64,000 nucleotides of DNA from Ralstonia wenshanensis (GCF_021173085.1 NZ_CP076412.1:868001-932000), one strand, 5' to 3'. Shown: positions 16,748-26,456, counted from the first letter of the stretch. Program-made: numbers and translations. The notes: generated by a model from the letters alone, not told the origin.

Positions 16748-17899
16748 ATGGACCGGAGGCAATTCGTACGGAGTTCAGTAGCACTGGGCGGCGCAATGAT
16801 GCTGTCGCCCACGGCACGCGCGGCGGAGGCCGGCGTGTTTGCAGACAAGATCGTCTTTGGGCAGACGGTCGGGTTCGACAGCGTGTGGGGCGGGCTGTAC
16901 AAGAACTACACCAATGGCCTGCTGGCCGGCTTCGAGCAAGTCAACGCCCAGGGCGGCGTGGCCGGCCGCAAGCTGGTCGTCAAGCGGCTCGAAGACAACT
17001 ACCTGCCCGACAAGGCCGTGGCCAACGTCAAGACGCTCATGCAGGACGGCGTGTTCGGGCTGGTGTGCATGGGCGGCACCGGCAACACCATCGCCGCATT
17101 GCCACTGCTGGAGCAATACCGCCTGCCGATGGTGGGCGCCATGACAGGCGCCACCGCCGCGCGCAAAGCCAGCGCACCGCTGTTCCACACGCGCGCCAGC
17201 TACGCCGACGAAGTCACGAAGATGGTGCAGCACGCCACCACCATCGGGCTCAAGCGCGTGGCCGTGGTCTACCAGGACAACCCCTTCGGCTCCGGCAATG
17301 CCGACGCTGCCAAAGCCGCCGCCAGCAAGTTCGGTGCGCAGATCGTTGCGCTCATTCCGCACAACGCCAAGGGCGACGATATCGACATGGTGGTCGACAA
17401 GATTGCCGCCGCCAACCCGCAGACCACGCTGCTGTTTACGTCGCCCGCCTCCGTGGCCGACATGCTGATGCGCTATCAAGCCAAGCACGGCCCCGTGCCG
17501 TTGCCGCAGCCGTGGATCCTGTCTGTTACCACGCCCAAGACCGTGTTCGAGAAGGCCGGCACGCTGGCCCATGGCGTGGCTGTCACGCAAGTCATGCCGG
17601 GCCCCAACGTGCGGACCCAGCCGCTGGTGCGCGCGTTTCGCGAGGCCAATGACAAGTTCGGCGACCACAACAACCAGACCTACGAAGCGGTGGAGGGCTT
17701 TCTCACCGCCCGCGTCATCGTGGAGGGCCTGCGCGCCTGCGGCAGCAACCCCACGCGCGAAGCCTTCATCCAGGCGCTGGAAGGCTTCGGCACACGCGAC
17801 TTTGGCGGCGTGCGCGTCCATTACGACCGCAACAACCACGCCGGGCTGGATTACGTGGACGTAACCATGATCGGAAGTAACGGCCACCTGGTCGGCTGA
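16748..17899 (+). CDS. ABC transporter substrate-binding protein (Leu/Ile/Val-type, Peripla_BP_6)
   Basis: Encodes 383 aa. The N-terminus MDRRQFVRSSVALGGAMMLSPTARAA is a signal peptide with twin-Arg character (DRRQFVRSS). The body has the LivJ-like pattern: FGQTVGFDSVWGGLYKNYTNGLLAGFEQVNAQGGVAGRKLVVKRLEDNY, MGGTGNTIAALPLLEQYRLPMVGAMTG, GLKRVAVVYQDNPFGSGN. It captures a small solute such as an amino acid or organic acid in the periplasm. No permease or ATPase genes are nearby, so it is an orphan or has been recruited as a sensor partner. Confidence 0.88.
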   Translation: MDRRQFVRSSVALGGAMMLSPTARAAEAGVFADKIVFGQTVGFDSVWGGLYKNYTNGLLAGFEQVNAQGGVAGRKLVVKRLEDNYLPDKAVANVKTLMQDGVFGLVCMGGTGNTIAALPLLEQYRLPMVGAMTGATAARKASAPLFHTRASYADEVTKMVQHATTIGLKRVAVVYQDNPFGSGNADAAKAAASKFGAQIVALIPHNAKGDDIDMVVDKIAAANPQTTLLFTSPASVADMLMRYQAKHGPVPLPQPWILSVTTPKTVFEKAGTLAHGVAVTQVMPGPNVRTQPLVRAFREANDKFGDHNNQTYEAVEGFLTARVIVEGLRACGSNPTREAFIQALEGFGTRDFGGVRVHYDRNNHAGLDYVDVTMIGSNGHLVG

Positions 17900-17977
17900 A
17901 TCATGCGCGGCTTGTGCCGCTGCGCACACCGATGGCAACATGGCGCCATGCACCGCGTGGCCGGCCAGCCAACAGAA

Positions 17978-18000
17978 CCCGCCCCAGAGGCGGGTTTTTT
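17978..18000 (+). terminator. Rho-independent terminator after the substrate-binding protein gene
   Basis: CCCGCC (17978-17983), loop CCAGA, GGCGGG (17989-17994), then six T at 17995-18000. It lies 79 bases past the stop of the substrate-binding protein gene and just before the acetyltransferase gene. Confidence 0.85.
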
Positions 18001-18039
18001 ATTGCTGGCCGCTCACACAACCAGAAGGACGTGAAGCCC

Positions 18040-18504
18040 ATGACAGAGATCCGCCCCGCGCAGTTTCCTGACGACATGGCCGCCGTGCAGGCCATCTTCC
18101 GTGAATACGTTGCCAGCCCGAGCGTCAGCCTGGATTTCCAGGACTACAAAGCCGAGTTTGCCGACCTGCCCGGCAAATACGCCGCACCGCGCGGTCAATT
18201 GCTGCTGGCATGGAAAGCCGACGCCGTGGTCGGCTGCGCCGCGTTCCGGGAGGTGGATGCAACCACGTGCGAGATGAAGCGCGTGTACGTCCGCCCCGCC
18301 GCACGCGGCGAACAGCTCGGCCGCCGCCTCGTCCAGCATCTACTACAAGACGCCCGCGCCGCTGGCTATGCCCGCATGTGCCTGGACGTGCTGCCCGAGT
18401 TCAAGGCCGCCCAGCAGCTCTACCTGTCGCTGGGCTTCACGCCCGCACCACCGGCCACGTTCAACCCGGTGCCAGGCACGCTGTTCCTGGGTCGGGCGCT
18501 GTAG
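18040..18504 (+). CDS. GNAT family N-acetyltransferase
   Basis: Encodes 154 aa. The GNAT fold is visible as EIRPAQFPDDMAAVQAIFREYV, LLLAWKADAVVGCAAFREVD, the acetyl-CoA-binding motif A MKRVYVRPAARGEQLGRRLVQHLLQDARAAGYARMCLDVLPE (R/Q-x-x-G-x-G/R pattern), and AAQQLYLSLGFTPAP. The substrate is unknown. A terminator precedes the gene, so it probably has its own promoter. Confidence 0.88.
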   Translation: MTEIRPAQFPDDMAAVQAIFREYVASPSVSLDFQDYKAEFADLPGKYAAPRGQLLLAWKADAVVGCAAFREVDATTCEMKRVYVRPAARGEQLGRRLVQHLLQDARAAGYARMCLDVLPEFKAAQQLYLSLGFTPAPPATFNPVPGTLFLGRAL

Positions 18505-18559
18505 CGCGCGGTTGCTAGAATCCTGGGCCGCCCTTTTTGAAGACGACCGATACAACGCG

Positions 18560-19021
18560 ATGACGGCATCCCTTAGCCTGGACCCGCAGTTCTTCCACCT
18601 CCTTGCCGACAGCCACCAACGGCTGGTTGGCGCGCCGCTGTTCGACAGCACCATCGCGCGCGCTGATGCGGCCCGGTGGCTTTACGAAGACGCGCCGTTC
18701 TGCGTGCTGGCACACAACACCGATGCCGACCCGCGCTTCATCTATGCGAACCGCGCCGCGCAGCGCTGCTTTGAATACGATTGGGACGGCATCACAGCGT
18801 TGCGCTCGCGTTTTTCGGCCGAGCAGCCGAACCGCGAAGAACGCGCGCAATTGCTCGAATCGGTCCGCACCCGTGGGTTCGCCACTGGGTATCGCGGCGT
18901 GCGCATCTCGCGCTCCGGCAGGCGGTTCTGGATCGAGGGCGGCACCGTGTGGAATCTCGTCGACAGCGACGGTGTGTACCACGGGCAAGCTGCCACCTTC
19001 CACCAATGGCATGACGTGTGA
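18560..19021 (+). CDS. MEKHLA domain protein
   Basis: Encodes 153 aa. The sequence HLLADSHQRLVGAPLFD, ARWLYEDAPFCVLAHNTDADPRFIYANRAAQRCFEYDWDGITALRSRFSAEQPNREERAQLLESVRTRGFATGYRGVRISRSGRRFWIEGGTVWNLVD matches the MEKHLA domain, a PAS-like sensory fold. No output domain is attached. The function is unknown; it lies 55 bases after the acetyltransferase and may share its transcript. Confidence 0.75.
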   Translation: MTASLSLDPQFFHLLADSHQRLVGAPLFDSTIARADAARWLYEDAPFCVLAHNTDADPRFIYANRAAQRCFEYDWDGITALRSRFSAEQPNREERAQLLESVRTRGFATGYRGVRISRSGRRFWIEGGTVWNLVDSDGVYHGQAATFHQWHDV

Positions 19022-19105
19022 TTTGCGGGGCGAAAGCGCACGCGCAGATCGGCTTAGCATTCACCACGCGATACAACAACAACGTACGTTTCAAAGGGGT
19101 AGGAG

Positions 19106-19780
19106 TTGTCGAAAAAGATCCTCTCGCTGGTCTTGGCCTGCGCTTGTAGCATGAGCCAGGCGGCCTTCGGACAAATCTCAATGGCAGCGCCCCTGACGGA
19201 CGCGCCGCAAAGCGAAGCGCTCCAGGCTGAAGTCATTCAAGCGGGCACACCTCAAGCGGAAGCGCCCATGCCGGAAGCCCCGCAAGCCGAAGCGCCCGCC
19301 CCCGAGCCCACCCCAAAAGCCGAGCCCATCGCCAAGGTCGAACAAAGCTATTGGGAAGCGGAAGGCCTCAGCGCGCGAATGCGCAAGGCGCGTGCGATCA
19401 CGCTGTATCTGCTGGACCCGGCAATGGCATCGCTCAAGGCCGTGGACGAAGCGCAACTGAAAGACACCGGCTGCGAATACAGCACCGAAGACGCCACGCT
19501 CATCGCCAACTTTGTTGATTCCATCGAGCGCAACGGCGTGCGCAGTAATTCGTTCGCTCTGCAGTTCGAGCCTCGCGAAGCCGTCTACCTGGCACTCGGC
19601 GGCGGCAGCGAGATGAAGCTGCTGTTTGAGAAGCCCTACCAGAACCAATCGGAAGTGCTCGGGCAGATCAACGGTCAGCCGGTCACGGTCGGCAAGAGCC
19701 TGGTTGAAGGCTTGTACCGATGGGCCGCGAGGGTTGACCGCGTCCGTCGCTGCGAAAACTTTGTCGGCAAGTACCGCTAA
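19106..19780 (+). CDS. Secreted hypothetical protein with Glu/Pro/Ala-rich linker
   Basis: Encodes about 224 aa. A signal peptide (SKKILSLVLACACSMSQAAFGQ) is followed by a low-complexity stretch of repeated A-(P/E)-(Q/A)-AEAP units (residues 30-75) and a folded C-terminal domain of about 145 residues with two Cys that could form a disulfide (DTGCEYSTED; RVRRCENFVG). I do not recognise the family. The start is a TTG at 19106 with AAAGGGG upstream; AGGAG directly abuts the codon, so initiation may be weak. Periplasmic or cell-envelope location is inferred. Confidence 0.55.
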   Translation: MSKKILSLVLACACSMSQAAFGQISMAAPLTDAPQSEALQAEVIQAGTPQAEAPMPEAPQAEAPAPEPTPKAEPIAKVEQSYWEAEGLSARMRKARAITLYLLDPAMASLKAVDEAQLKDTGCEYSTEDATLIANFVDSIERNGVRSNSFALQFEPREAVYLALGGGSEMKLLFEKPYQNQSEVLGQINGQPVTVGKSLVEGLYRWAARVDRVRRCENFVGKYR

Positions 19781-19795
19781 GCCACACACACGCCC

Positions 19796-21967
19796 TCAAA
19801 GCACAGGCGCCAACGCCCGCAGATTGGCATCCAGCACAAACTGCTGACACACGCTCGGCGCCAGCGGTCGGCTGAAGAAATACCCCTGAAACCGATCGCA
19901 CCCGAGGGCTGACAGGCGCTTGAGCTGCTGTTCAGTCTCCACCCCTTCCACCACCGTCGACAGGTTCAGCGTACGGCTCAGGCTGGCAATGCTGCGCACG
20001 ATGTGCTCGTTGACGCTGCCCGCGCTCACGTCGGCCAGAGAGCGGTCGATCTTCACGGTGTCCAGCGGCAGTTCGCGCAGGTAGTGCAGCGACGTATGGC
20101 CCATCCCGAAATCATCGAGCGCGACTTTCACACCGGCCTCGCGCAGCTGCTTCAGGTTGCCGATGGCGTTGATGTCCGGCAGCAGCATCGTCGATTCAGT
20201 GATCTCCAGTTCAAGCTGCGTGGCCGACAACCCTTCGCGCTGCAGGATGTCGAGCACGTTCCGGTACAACCTGCAGTTCAGCAACTGCCGTGGCGACAGA
20301 TTCACGGCGACCACGAAATCGTCCGGCAAGATATCGCGCCAGGCAGCGCGCTGGCGGCATGCGAGCGACAGGATGCGTAGGCCGAGTTGGTCGATCTGGC
20401 CGATGTCATCGGCCAGCGCCACGACGATCGGCGGGGCCACGCGCCCCAGCACCGGATGCTGCCACCGCAGCAGCGCCTCGGCCCCAAACACGCGCCCGGT
20501 GGTGCAATCCACCTGCGGCTGAAACTCCAGAAAGATCTGGCCTTCCTTCTTGATGGCGGCTTCCAGGTCGCTGGCCAGCGCCACCGCCATGCGGCCTTCG
20601 TCGCCGGGCAGGTCCAGACAGCGCCGGCACTTCAGGCTCACTTCGGGGGACTCGACAATCCGCAGCAAAGACGCAAGCACATCCTGACTGCGCCGTGCGG
20701 ACAGCACATCCGCCATGCGCACAAACGGCAGGTAAATGACCGCGCCCACCGCCAGGCCAATGAGCTGGACGACCGCCCCAGACACCGACCCTGTGGCCGC
20801 GTAGCCGCTGAACAGCGCCGGGGTGGTCCACGCTACGGGGTAGCCGGTCTTGGGCATCAGGTCGGCAATGGTGGCCGCATAGGCAATCAGGATCTGTACC
20901 AGCGGCGTGAGCAGAAACGGAATTGCATAGACCGGGTTGAGCACCAGCGGCAACCCGAACAGCAAGGGTTCGTTCACGTTGAACAGCGCCGGCAGCATGA
21001 CGACCAGCGCCATCTTGCGGCCGCGCAGGGTGCGCCTGGACATCAGCAGTGCCAGGATCAGGCTGAGCGTGCCGCCCGAGCCGCCCATGCGCGCGAACAC
21101 CGCGAAGAAGTGATACGTAAAGATGAACTGCGGCTGGCCTCCACTGGCAACCGCCGCCGCATTGGCCTGCGTGGCCGGCTCCAGGATGTGCTGGTGCACC
21201 GCATACAGCGCGTTCGGCCCATGAATGCCGAACAGCCAGAGGACCTGCGCCACGGTTTCGTAGCCCAAGCCAAACAGCAGGCTGTTAGCCACTTCCGAAT
21301 ACGGCGTCGCCAGCAGCGCGCCCAATGCCGCCGTGAGCTGCGGCCAGCCCGCCCAGGCCATGCCGGCTTTGAGCAGGGCAAACGTCAGGATCGTCAGCAT
21401 GCCGGCCGGCATGACCGACAGCACATCGCCCACCAGCAGATCGTTGCTCAAATGGTGAGACGGAATGCGCAAACGGCGGATGCCGCACAGCTTCAGAAAC
21501 AGGCTGCCGCCCAGCGACGCAACCAGCAATGCGCCAAACAGCCCCTGCCCCAGCGAGAGCGATGCCATCAAAGACGCATCCGCATCCGGCGCAATGAGCG
21601 TAAAGAAGCACGACACCACCACCACGGCCGCCACCGTCGGGTTGACCACGCGATGCCCACCGCGCTGGTTGTACAACTGCGCCAACACATCGGCAAACCC
21701 GAACAACGCAACCAACGAACCGATGCCGACCGTGCCCGCCAGCACGCTGTCGCAAAACGCATCCAGCCGCGCGCCAAAGGCCTCCATCAACACCTGCCGC
21801 ATGCCGGCGGTGGGCGGATTGCGCAACAGCAGCGCCAGCGCGCCCACCATGATGAGCGGCAAAGAGAGCGCCAGCCCGCGCCGAATGGCAATGAAATACG
21901 GCCCACGGTCGAAGCGCTCGGCAGCGCTCAACAACCTCAGCCAGGGCGATAGCGCATGCGTCGTCAT
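19796..21967 (-). CDS. PTS EIIC-like membrane domain fused to EAL phosphodiesterase
   Basis: Encodes 723 aa. Residues 1-430 resemble a lactose/cellobiose-type PTS EIIC permease (multiple transmembrane helices; LWLFGIHGPNALYAVHQHILEPATQANAAAV; LFNVNEPLLFGLPLVLNPVYAIPFLL). Residues 470-720 are an EAL domain with catalytic residues present: EALLRWQ, VNLSPRQL, ELEITES, LDDFGMGHTSLHYL, TVKIDRS, VVEGVETEQQ, FQGYFFSRPL. It should hydrolyse c-di-GMP, probably tuned by a ligand of the EIIC part. No EIIA/EIIB genes are nearby, so sugar transport is unlikely and sensing is inferred. Confidence 0.85.
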   Translation of the reverse strand: MTTHALSPWLRLLSAAERFDRGPYFIAIRRGLALSLPLIMVGALALLLRNPPTAGMRQVLMEAFGARLDAFCDSVLAGTVGIGSLVALFGFADVLAQLYNQRGGHRVVNPTVAAVVVVSCFFTLIAPDADASLMASLSLGQGLFGALLVASLGGSLFLKLCGIRRLRIPSHHLSNDLLVGDVLSVMPAGMLTILTFALLKAGMAWAGWPQLTAALGALLATPYSEVANSLLFGLGYETVAQVLWLFGIHGPNALYAVHQHILEPATQANAAAVASGGQPQFIFTYHFFAVFARMGGSGGTLSLILALLMSRRTLRGRKMALVVMLPALFNVNEPLLFGLPLVLNPVYAIPFLLTPLVQILIAYAATIADLMPKTGYPVAWTTPALFSGYAATGSVSGAVVQLIGLAVGAVIYLPFVRMADVLSARRSQDVLASLLRIVESPEVSLKCRRCLDLPGDEGRMAVALASDLEAAIKKEGQIFLEFQPQVDCTTGRVFGAEALLRWQHPVLGRVAPPIVVALADDIGQIDQLGLRILSLACRQRAAWRDILPDDFVVAVNLSPRQLLNCRLYRNVLDILQREGLSATQLELEITESTMLLPDINAIGNLKQLREAGVKVALDDFGMGHTSLHYLRELPLDTVKIDRSLADVSAGSVNEHIVRSIASLSRTLNLSTVVEGVETEQQLKRLSALGCDRFQGYFFSRPLAPSVCQQFVLDANLRALAPVL

Positions 21968-22255
21968 AGGACTGGATTTTGTTCGAGGTGAGTCGGCAAC
22001 ATCCCCGGTCGCCCGGAGCGTTGCCTATCGGGCTATGCATCGTAATCGACACGAAGCGGCGTGCGCTGAAGCGAAACCCCTTACGCAATACGCAAAAATG
22101 CTCACCCGCCCATGGCAAGCTTTGTGCAATACCTAGGGGAAACCCGAAGCCATGACGCGCCACTTGCACCAGGCGCGCACCACATCAAGGCATCGGCACC
22201 AACATGGCGCCCGCCCTATGTACGGCGCGCCCCAGAATCTGCAACGATCTTGCTT

Positions 22256-23326
22256 ATGTCGATTTCCCTTCGTGCGCCCCGCACCGTGAAACTCCCTGCC
22301 CCCTTGCTTTCCCTGCTCCGCCTTGTGCGCGACCCGCACCGGCGCTATCGGCATGCCCGGTACATCCACGCAACGCGCGTCGGCCTGGGCGTGCTGCTCT
22401 CCATTGCTGTCACGTCGGGCTTTGGATGGCCGCATGGCGAGTGGGCCACCATCTCGCTGCTGATCGTCATTGCCGGCCTGCAGCACCACGGCAACATCCG
22501 CAAGCGCGCGGCAGAGCGTGCGTGGGGCACCCTCATCGGCGCCGTGGCGGGCCTGTTGATCATCGTTCAGCAGACGTGGCTCGGGCACCTGCCGCTCACC
22601 TACGCGCTCACGGCCATCGCGTGCGGCGTCTGCGCGTATCACGCCATCGGCAAGGGCGGCTATATCGCGCTGCTCGCCGCCATCACGCTCGTCATCGTGG
22701 TGGGGCATGGCGACAACAACCTGCTCGACGGCGCCTGGCGCACGCTCAACGTGCTGGTGGGGATTGCGATTGCGCTGCTGTTCTCGTTTGCGCTGCCGCT
22801 GTATGCCACGTATTCGTGGCGCTACCGGCTGGCCGATGCGCTACGCGAATGCGCCGGGGCGTATGCCAACCTCGGCCACACCAGTGAAGCCCCGGGCGAG
22901 CGCAGCGAGCAGCTCGGCAAGCTCAACACGCTGCTCGTGCAACTGCGCTCGCTCATGCCGTCGGTGTCCAAAGAGATTGACGTACCCGTGGAGCGGCTGG
23001 AGAACATCCAGCGCAGCCTGCGCATCTGCATCAGCACGCTCGAACTGCTCAATGCAACCCACGGGACGATGGGCCAACCCAGCGGCGGCGCACTGCCCGG
23101 CGTGGGTGCGCGGTGCATCCGCGACACGCTGATCGGCATGTCGCGGGCACTGCGGTTCGGCACGGTGGCGCGCCTGGCTCGGCCACGCGCGGCCGACCGC
23201 GCCGAGGTAAGCCCCGCACCCGGCACGCCCACGGTGGAAAGCGCGCTGGCCGAAGGCTTTGCCAACGAGATCGAGAACCTCCGACGGCAGCTGCTGGCGA
23301 TTGCGCCGCAGTGGAATATCGGGTGA
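22256..23326 (+). CDS. FUSC/aromatic-acid-exporter-like inner membrane protein
   Basis: Encodes about 356 aa. An N-terminal block of transmembrane helices (ATRVGLGVLLSIAVTSGFGWPHGEWATISLLIVIAGLQHHGNIRKRAAERAWGTLIGAVAGLLIIV, then further hydrophobic helices to about residue 185) carries the FUSC-type motif (R-x-x-G-T-x-x-G). The C-terminal 170 residues are cytoplasmic and helical. Family members include fusaric-acid resistance and aromatic-acid efflux proteins, but the substrate here is unknown. No membrane-fusion partner lies next to it. Confidence 0.75.
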   Translation: MSISLRAPRTVKLPAPLLSLLRLVRDPHRRYRHARYIHATRVGLGVLLSIAVTSGFGWPHGEWATISLLIVIAGLQHHGNIRKRAAERAWGTLIGAVAGLLIIVQQTWLGHLPLTYALTAIACGVCAYHAIGKGGYIALLAAITLVIVVGHGDNNLLDGAWRTLNVLVGIAIALLFSFALPLYATYSWRYRLADALRECAGAYANLGHTSEAPGERSEQLGKLNTLLVQLRSLMPSVSKEIDVPVERLENIQRSLRICISTLELLNATHGTMGQPSGGALPGVGARCIRDTLIGMSRALRFGTVARLARPRAADRAEVSPAPGTPTVESALAEGFANEIENLRRQLLAIAPQWNIG

Positions 23327-23408
23327 AGCGGGGGCGCCCGCCTAGGCGCTCCCCTTGCGACTTGCCTCGGCGGTGTTCGCCACCGGCGTCGAGCAATGTC
23401 GCATCACC

Positions 23409-25700
23409 TCACTTGGCCAGCGCCGCAACCTCCGCGGCACTCAATGCGCCCGCCTGCACGCGCAAGCCCTGAATGCGCCCGTTGAACGATGGATGCGCCC
23501 AGTTGCGGCCCAGGAAGGTGACCTGATCGCCCACCTGCCGCGGCGACAGCAGCATGTCGTCGGTCTTGCCCACCTCGGTGCCGTCAACGTAGAGGCGGCA
23601 GGTGTTGCCCTGCAGCGTGACGGCCACATGGACCCAGCGCCGAATCGGCATGGCCCACGGCGCTGCCACAACCTGCGCGTCGTTGGCTCCTGCGCCGAAG
23701 ATCCCGAAGCGCAGCACGCCACTACTGCCAGACTGTGGGGCGATGAACATGGAGCTGAATCCATCCTGCCCTGAGAAAAACATGCAGGTGTCCCAGTGCA
23801 ACCCGTTCGCGTAGGCCCAGAAAGACAGGCTGAAGTCGTCGAGGTCACTGAACACCCCGGACGGCAATTGCAGGCCGGCCTTCTGGCCGTCGAACGCGAT
23901 GGCCTTGTCGCTGACACGCCCGTCACCCCAGGTCGCGCCGTCCAGCAGCGTGCCCTGCACCAAGGTCGTGGTGCCAGCGGGGGTGAGTAGCGCGCCGACC
24001 GTGCCGGTGCCGTTCGGATCGTTCAGCGGCAGCGACAGGCGGAGCTCGCCAGGAACGGCGATGCGGGCCACGTTGGAACCGGCGCCCGAGGCACCGGCGC
24101 CCTGGGCGGTGATCTGGTAGAACCAGACGCCGTTGGGCGGGATATCGGTGTAGGTCAGCAACTCGCTGGCCGAAACGGTGCCCAGCAGGTTGAAGGGGCC
24201 GCTGGCCTGGCTTGCGCGCTTTACCGCATACGCGGTCGCCCCGACGCTGCCCCACCACGACAGCACGACGCGGTTGCCGCGCAGGTTGGCCGTGAGGCCA
24301 GACGGCGGCTTCATGGGGCCCGCATAGTCCACGCGACGATGGATCAGCGTCGGCCACATGACGTCGTCGCTGCTGCCGCCGTACTTGGGCTCGACCAACT
24401 TCACGATGCGCGAAACGTTGGGCGCCGCCAGCCCCATGCGGTTCACGTAGTGGTTGTAGATCGGCTCCCAGGCGTTGCGGCCGTGCTGGAACGACTGGTT
24501 CACCTGCGTCCACAGGTTCGTGTGCGGTTGCGACGGATCCTGTTCACGCGCATAGGGCATGGGATAGGTCTTGCCGTTCTCGTCCAGCAGGTTGGAGCGC
24601 GCCACGTATTCGGCGGCGGCGAGGAAGCGGTTGTTGTGCATCCCGTAGAGATCGTCGCCCTGGTTCCACGCCATCTCCAGCAGGTCGCCGCCCAGCGACA
24701 TGCCCAGCGTCGAGTGCCCCTGGTCGCGGCCGCTCTCCTCCCACTGCCCGAAATGGCCCGGGTGCATGAAGTACACGCTATGCACGATGGAGCCATTGCC
24801 AAACATCTTCAGCGTGCCGCGGTTGTTGCCGGCGTAGTAGTCAACGGCCAGGCGATAGAGGTCAGGCCGGTCGCAGAACACGCCGATCGACAGCGCACCG
24901 CACAGCGATGCCATGTCCCAGTTGGCGTGAGATCCCAGCGCTGCGTTGTTGAGACGGTTTTGCGAGATGCCCGCAAAGACGTTGAGCAGCATGTCCTGAA
25001 AGCGCTTCAGGCTCGCCGGCGCCCAGCCGGAGTAGGTACGCAGGATCTCGCCGATCTGCGCCAACTGGTGGCCTTGTATGCCCGCCAGGATGATGAAAGT
25101 GTGGTCATCATGGGCGGTCGAGCCGGGCGGCACCGTTCCAACCTCCTTAAGCGTGTGCGCCCAGGCATCCAGGAACTCCACGGCCTTGTCGGCATAGCGG
25201 TTGTCCTGCGGGTCGGACAGCTTCCAGCGCAGTACCAGGGTCCAGGCGTGCCAGATGTCGCCGTACAAAGCGTACTTGGTACTGTCGGCCCGGTAGACCG
25301 CGGGCTGCGGATTCGGCTTGGCGGTCAAGGAGGCGTTGGGCTCGGCGCACAGCTTGTTCCACCAGCCCGTCCACGGCTCCTGGCCAGCCTTGATGAGCGC
25401 GCGGATGCGGGTGGCATCGTCTTCGGTGACCAGCAGCCCCGGGTGGCGGAAGACGCCGCTCTCTGAAGCCGGCACAGCCTCAGGCGCGGGCGTCGCAGGT
25501 GCCGGGGCGGTCGTGGCCTGGCCTCCTCCGGTCTTTTCCTGCGTCGGACCCAGCCCCTGCGCAGAGGCGTCATCGACACCGCCGCCGCACCCCGGCAGCA
25601 GCGGCAGCATGGGGAACAACCCCAGCCCCAGTGTCAACGCGCGACGTACAGGATTGGGTAACTCGCTAACGTTTGCGTACTCCACCGACTTTTTGGACAT
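23409..25700 (-). CDS. Polysaccharide lyase-like lipoprotein (alginate lyase fold, FN3-like, LamG domain)
   Basis: Encodes 763 aa. The N-terminus ends in a lipobox (LPLLPGCGGG), so the protein is probably lipid-anchored. A low-complexity linker precedes an alpha/alpha-barrel lyase domain (about 85-470) with the alginate-lyase-type signature GSHANWDMASLCGALSIGVFCDRPDLYRLAVDYY and the downstream HSVYFMHPGHFGQWEESGRDQGHSTLG. An FN3-like segment (about 480-560) and a C-terminal concanavalin/LamG domain (GAQVVAAPWAMPIRRWVHVAVTLQGNTCRLYVDGTEVG) follow. It probably cleaves a uronic-acid polymer; whether alginate, plant or self polysaccharide is unknown. Confidence 0.75.
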   Translation of the reverse strand: MSKKSVEYANVSELPNPVRRALTLGLGLFPMLPLLPGCGGGVDDASAQGLGPTQEKTGGGQATTAPAPATPAPEAVPASESGVFRHPGLLVTEDDATRIRALIKAGQEPWTGWWNKLCAEPNASLTAKPNPQPAVYRADSTKYALYGDIWHAWTLVLRWKLSDPQDNRYADKAVEFLDAWAHTLKEVGTVPPGSTAHDDHTFIILAGIQGHQLAQIGEILRTYSGWAPASLKRFQDMLLNVFAGISQNRLNNAALGSHANWDMASLCGALSIGVFCDRPDLYRLAVDYYAGNNRGTLKMFGNGSIVHSVYFMHPGHFGQWEESGRDQGHSTLGMSLGGDLLEMAWNQGDDLYGMHNNRFLAAAEYVARSNLLDENGKTYPMPYAREQDPSQPHTNLWTQVNQSFQHGRNAWEPIYNHYVNRMGLAAPNVSRIVKLVEPKYGGSSDDVMWPTLIHRRVDYAGPMKPPSGLTANLRGNRVVLSWWGSVGATAYAVKRASQASGPFNLLGTVSASELLTYTDIPPNGVWFYQITAQGAGASGAGSNVARIAVPGELRLSLPLNDPNGTGTVGALLTPAGTTTLVQGTLLDGATWGDGRVSDKAIAFDGQKAGLQLPSGVFSDLDDFSLSFWAYANGLHWDTCMFFSGQDGFSSMFIAPQSGSSGVLRFGIFGAGANDAQVVAAPWAMPIRRWVHVAVTLQGNTCRLYVDGTEVGKTDDMLLSPRQVGDQVTFLGRNWAHPSFNGRIQGLRVQAGALSAAEVAALAK

Positions 25701-25910
25701 ATTGATTGACCCGACTGTTTTTTGTAGTGGCGCAACCGTAGGTCAGTGTGCGAATGCGCGTCAACGCAATCTCCAAAACGATGAGGATTTTTGAGTGTTC
25801 GGGCGCAATCCTTCGCGCTCTTAGCGGGCCGCCATCACACGACGCGCCCTCCAGCGCCATGAAGCCATCGAGGCCCACCCATCGAAAGCAGGTGGGCGCT
25901 GGCATGCGGG

Positions 25911-26456
25911 TCAATCCACGAGTTCTGCAATTTCGTCGACTTCGAGCGTCTTGCCGAACTTGTTCTTCAAGCCGTGCCCCCACGCATGAACATGCGCGCC
26001 GGGTGTGAGGTATGAAGCCAGTTCCGTCGCAGCATGGGGCGGCATACGCAACGAGGTGCCGTCATCGAGCAACGCGCCGCGCAGCTCACCCTTCGGCCCG
26101 AACAGAGAGAGCTTGACCTCGCCCGCGGCCTCCATCGGCCGACGCGCACCGGCGCGCTTGGGCGGCTTGTCCCCCTTGGCGGGCGGACCTTCATCGAGGA
26201 TGACCTTGCCGCTCTCAGTGGTGAGCGAGATGGCCGCGATCATGTCGGCGCCTCTGGGCTTCACCCCGCGTATGCGGATCTTGTCGCCCAGCGCAACATA
26301 CCGGGCAAGGTGTCGCGACAGATGGGGCGGCACGTGAACTTGCCGAGGTGTGCGACCACCCAGCACAAAGCCATCGACGTCCCCTTCCGGGTTCAGAAGG
26401 AAGTTGCGTACCGTGCCGCGGACTTCCGGAAGACTCTCAGGATCGATCCAATGCAT
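25911..26456 (-). CDS. Hypothetical protein with two OB-like halves
   Basis: Encodes about 181 aa from the ATG at 26456 (MHWIDPESLPEVRGTVRNFLLNPEGDVDGFVLGGRTPRQVHVPPHLSRHLARYVALGDKIRIRGVKPRG). The second half repeats the pattern (FGPKGELRGALLDDGTSLRMPPHAATELASYLTPGAHVHAWGHGLKNKFGKTLEVDEIA). The two halves look like an internal duplication of a small beta-barrel module, as in OB-fold proteins. I do not know a function. An upstream in-frame start would add a basic N-terminus with no support. Confidence 0.55.
   Translation of the reverse strand: MHWIDPESLPEVRGTVRNFLLNPEGDVDGFVLGGRTPRQVHVPPHLSRHLARYVALGDKIRIRGVKPRGADMIAAISLTTESGKVILDEGPPAKGDKPPKRAGARRPMEAAGEVKLSLFGPKGELRGALLDDGTSLRMPPHAATELASYLTPGAHVHAWGHGLKNKFGKTLEVDEIAELVD

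Noticed and set aside
20387-21952. 521-aa plus-strand open frame opposite the EIIC-EAL gene
   Set aside because: Gln/Arg/His-rich antisense shadow of a well-supported gene.
24339-25466. Plus-strand open frame opposite the polysaccharide lyase
   Set aside because: Val/Gly/Arg-rich shadow; the minus strand has a lipobox and recognisable domains.
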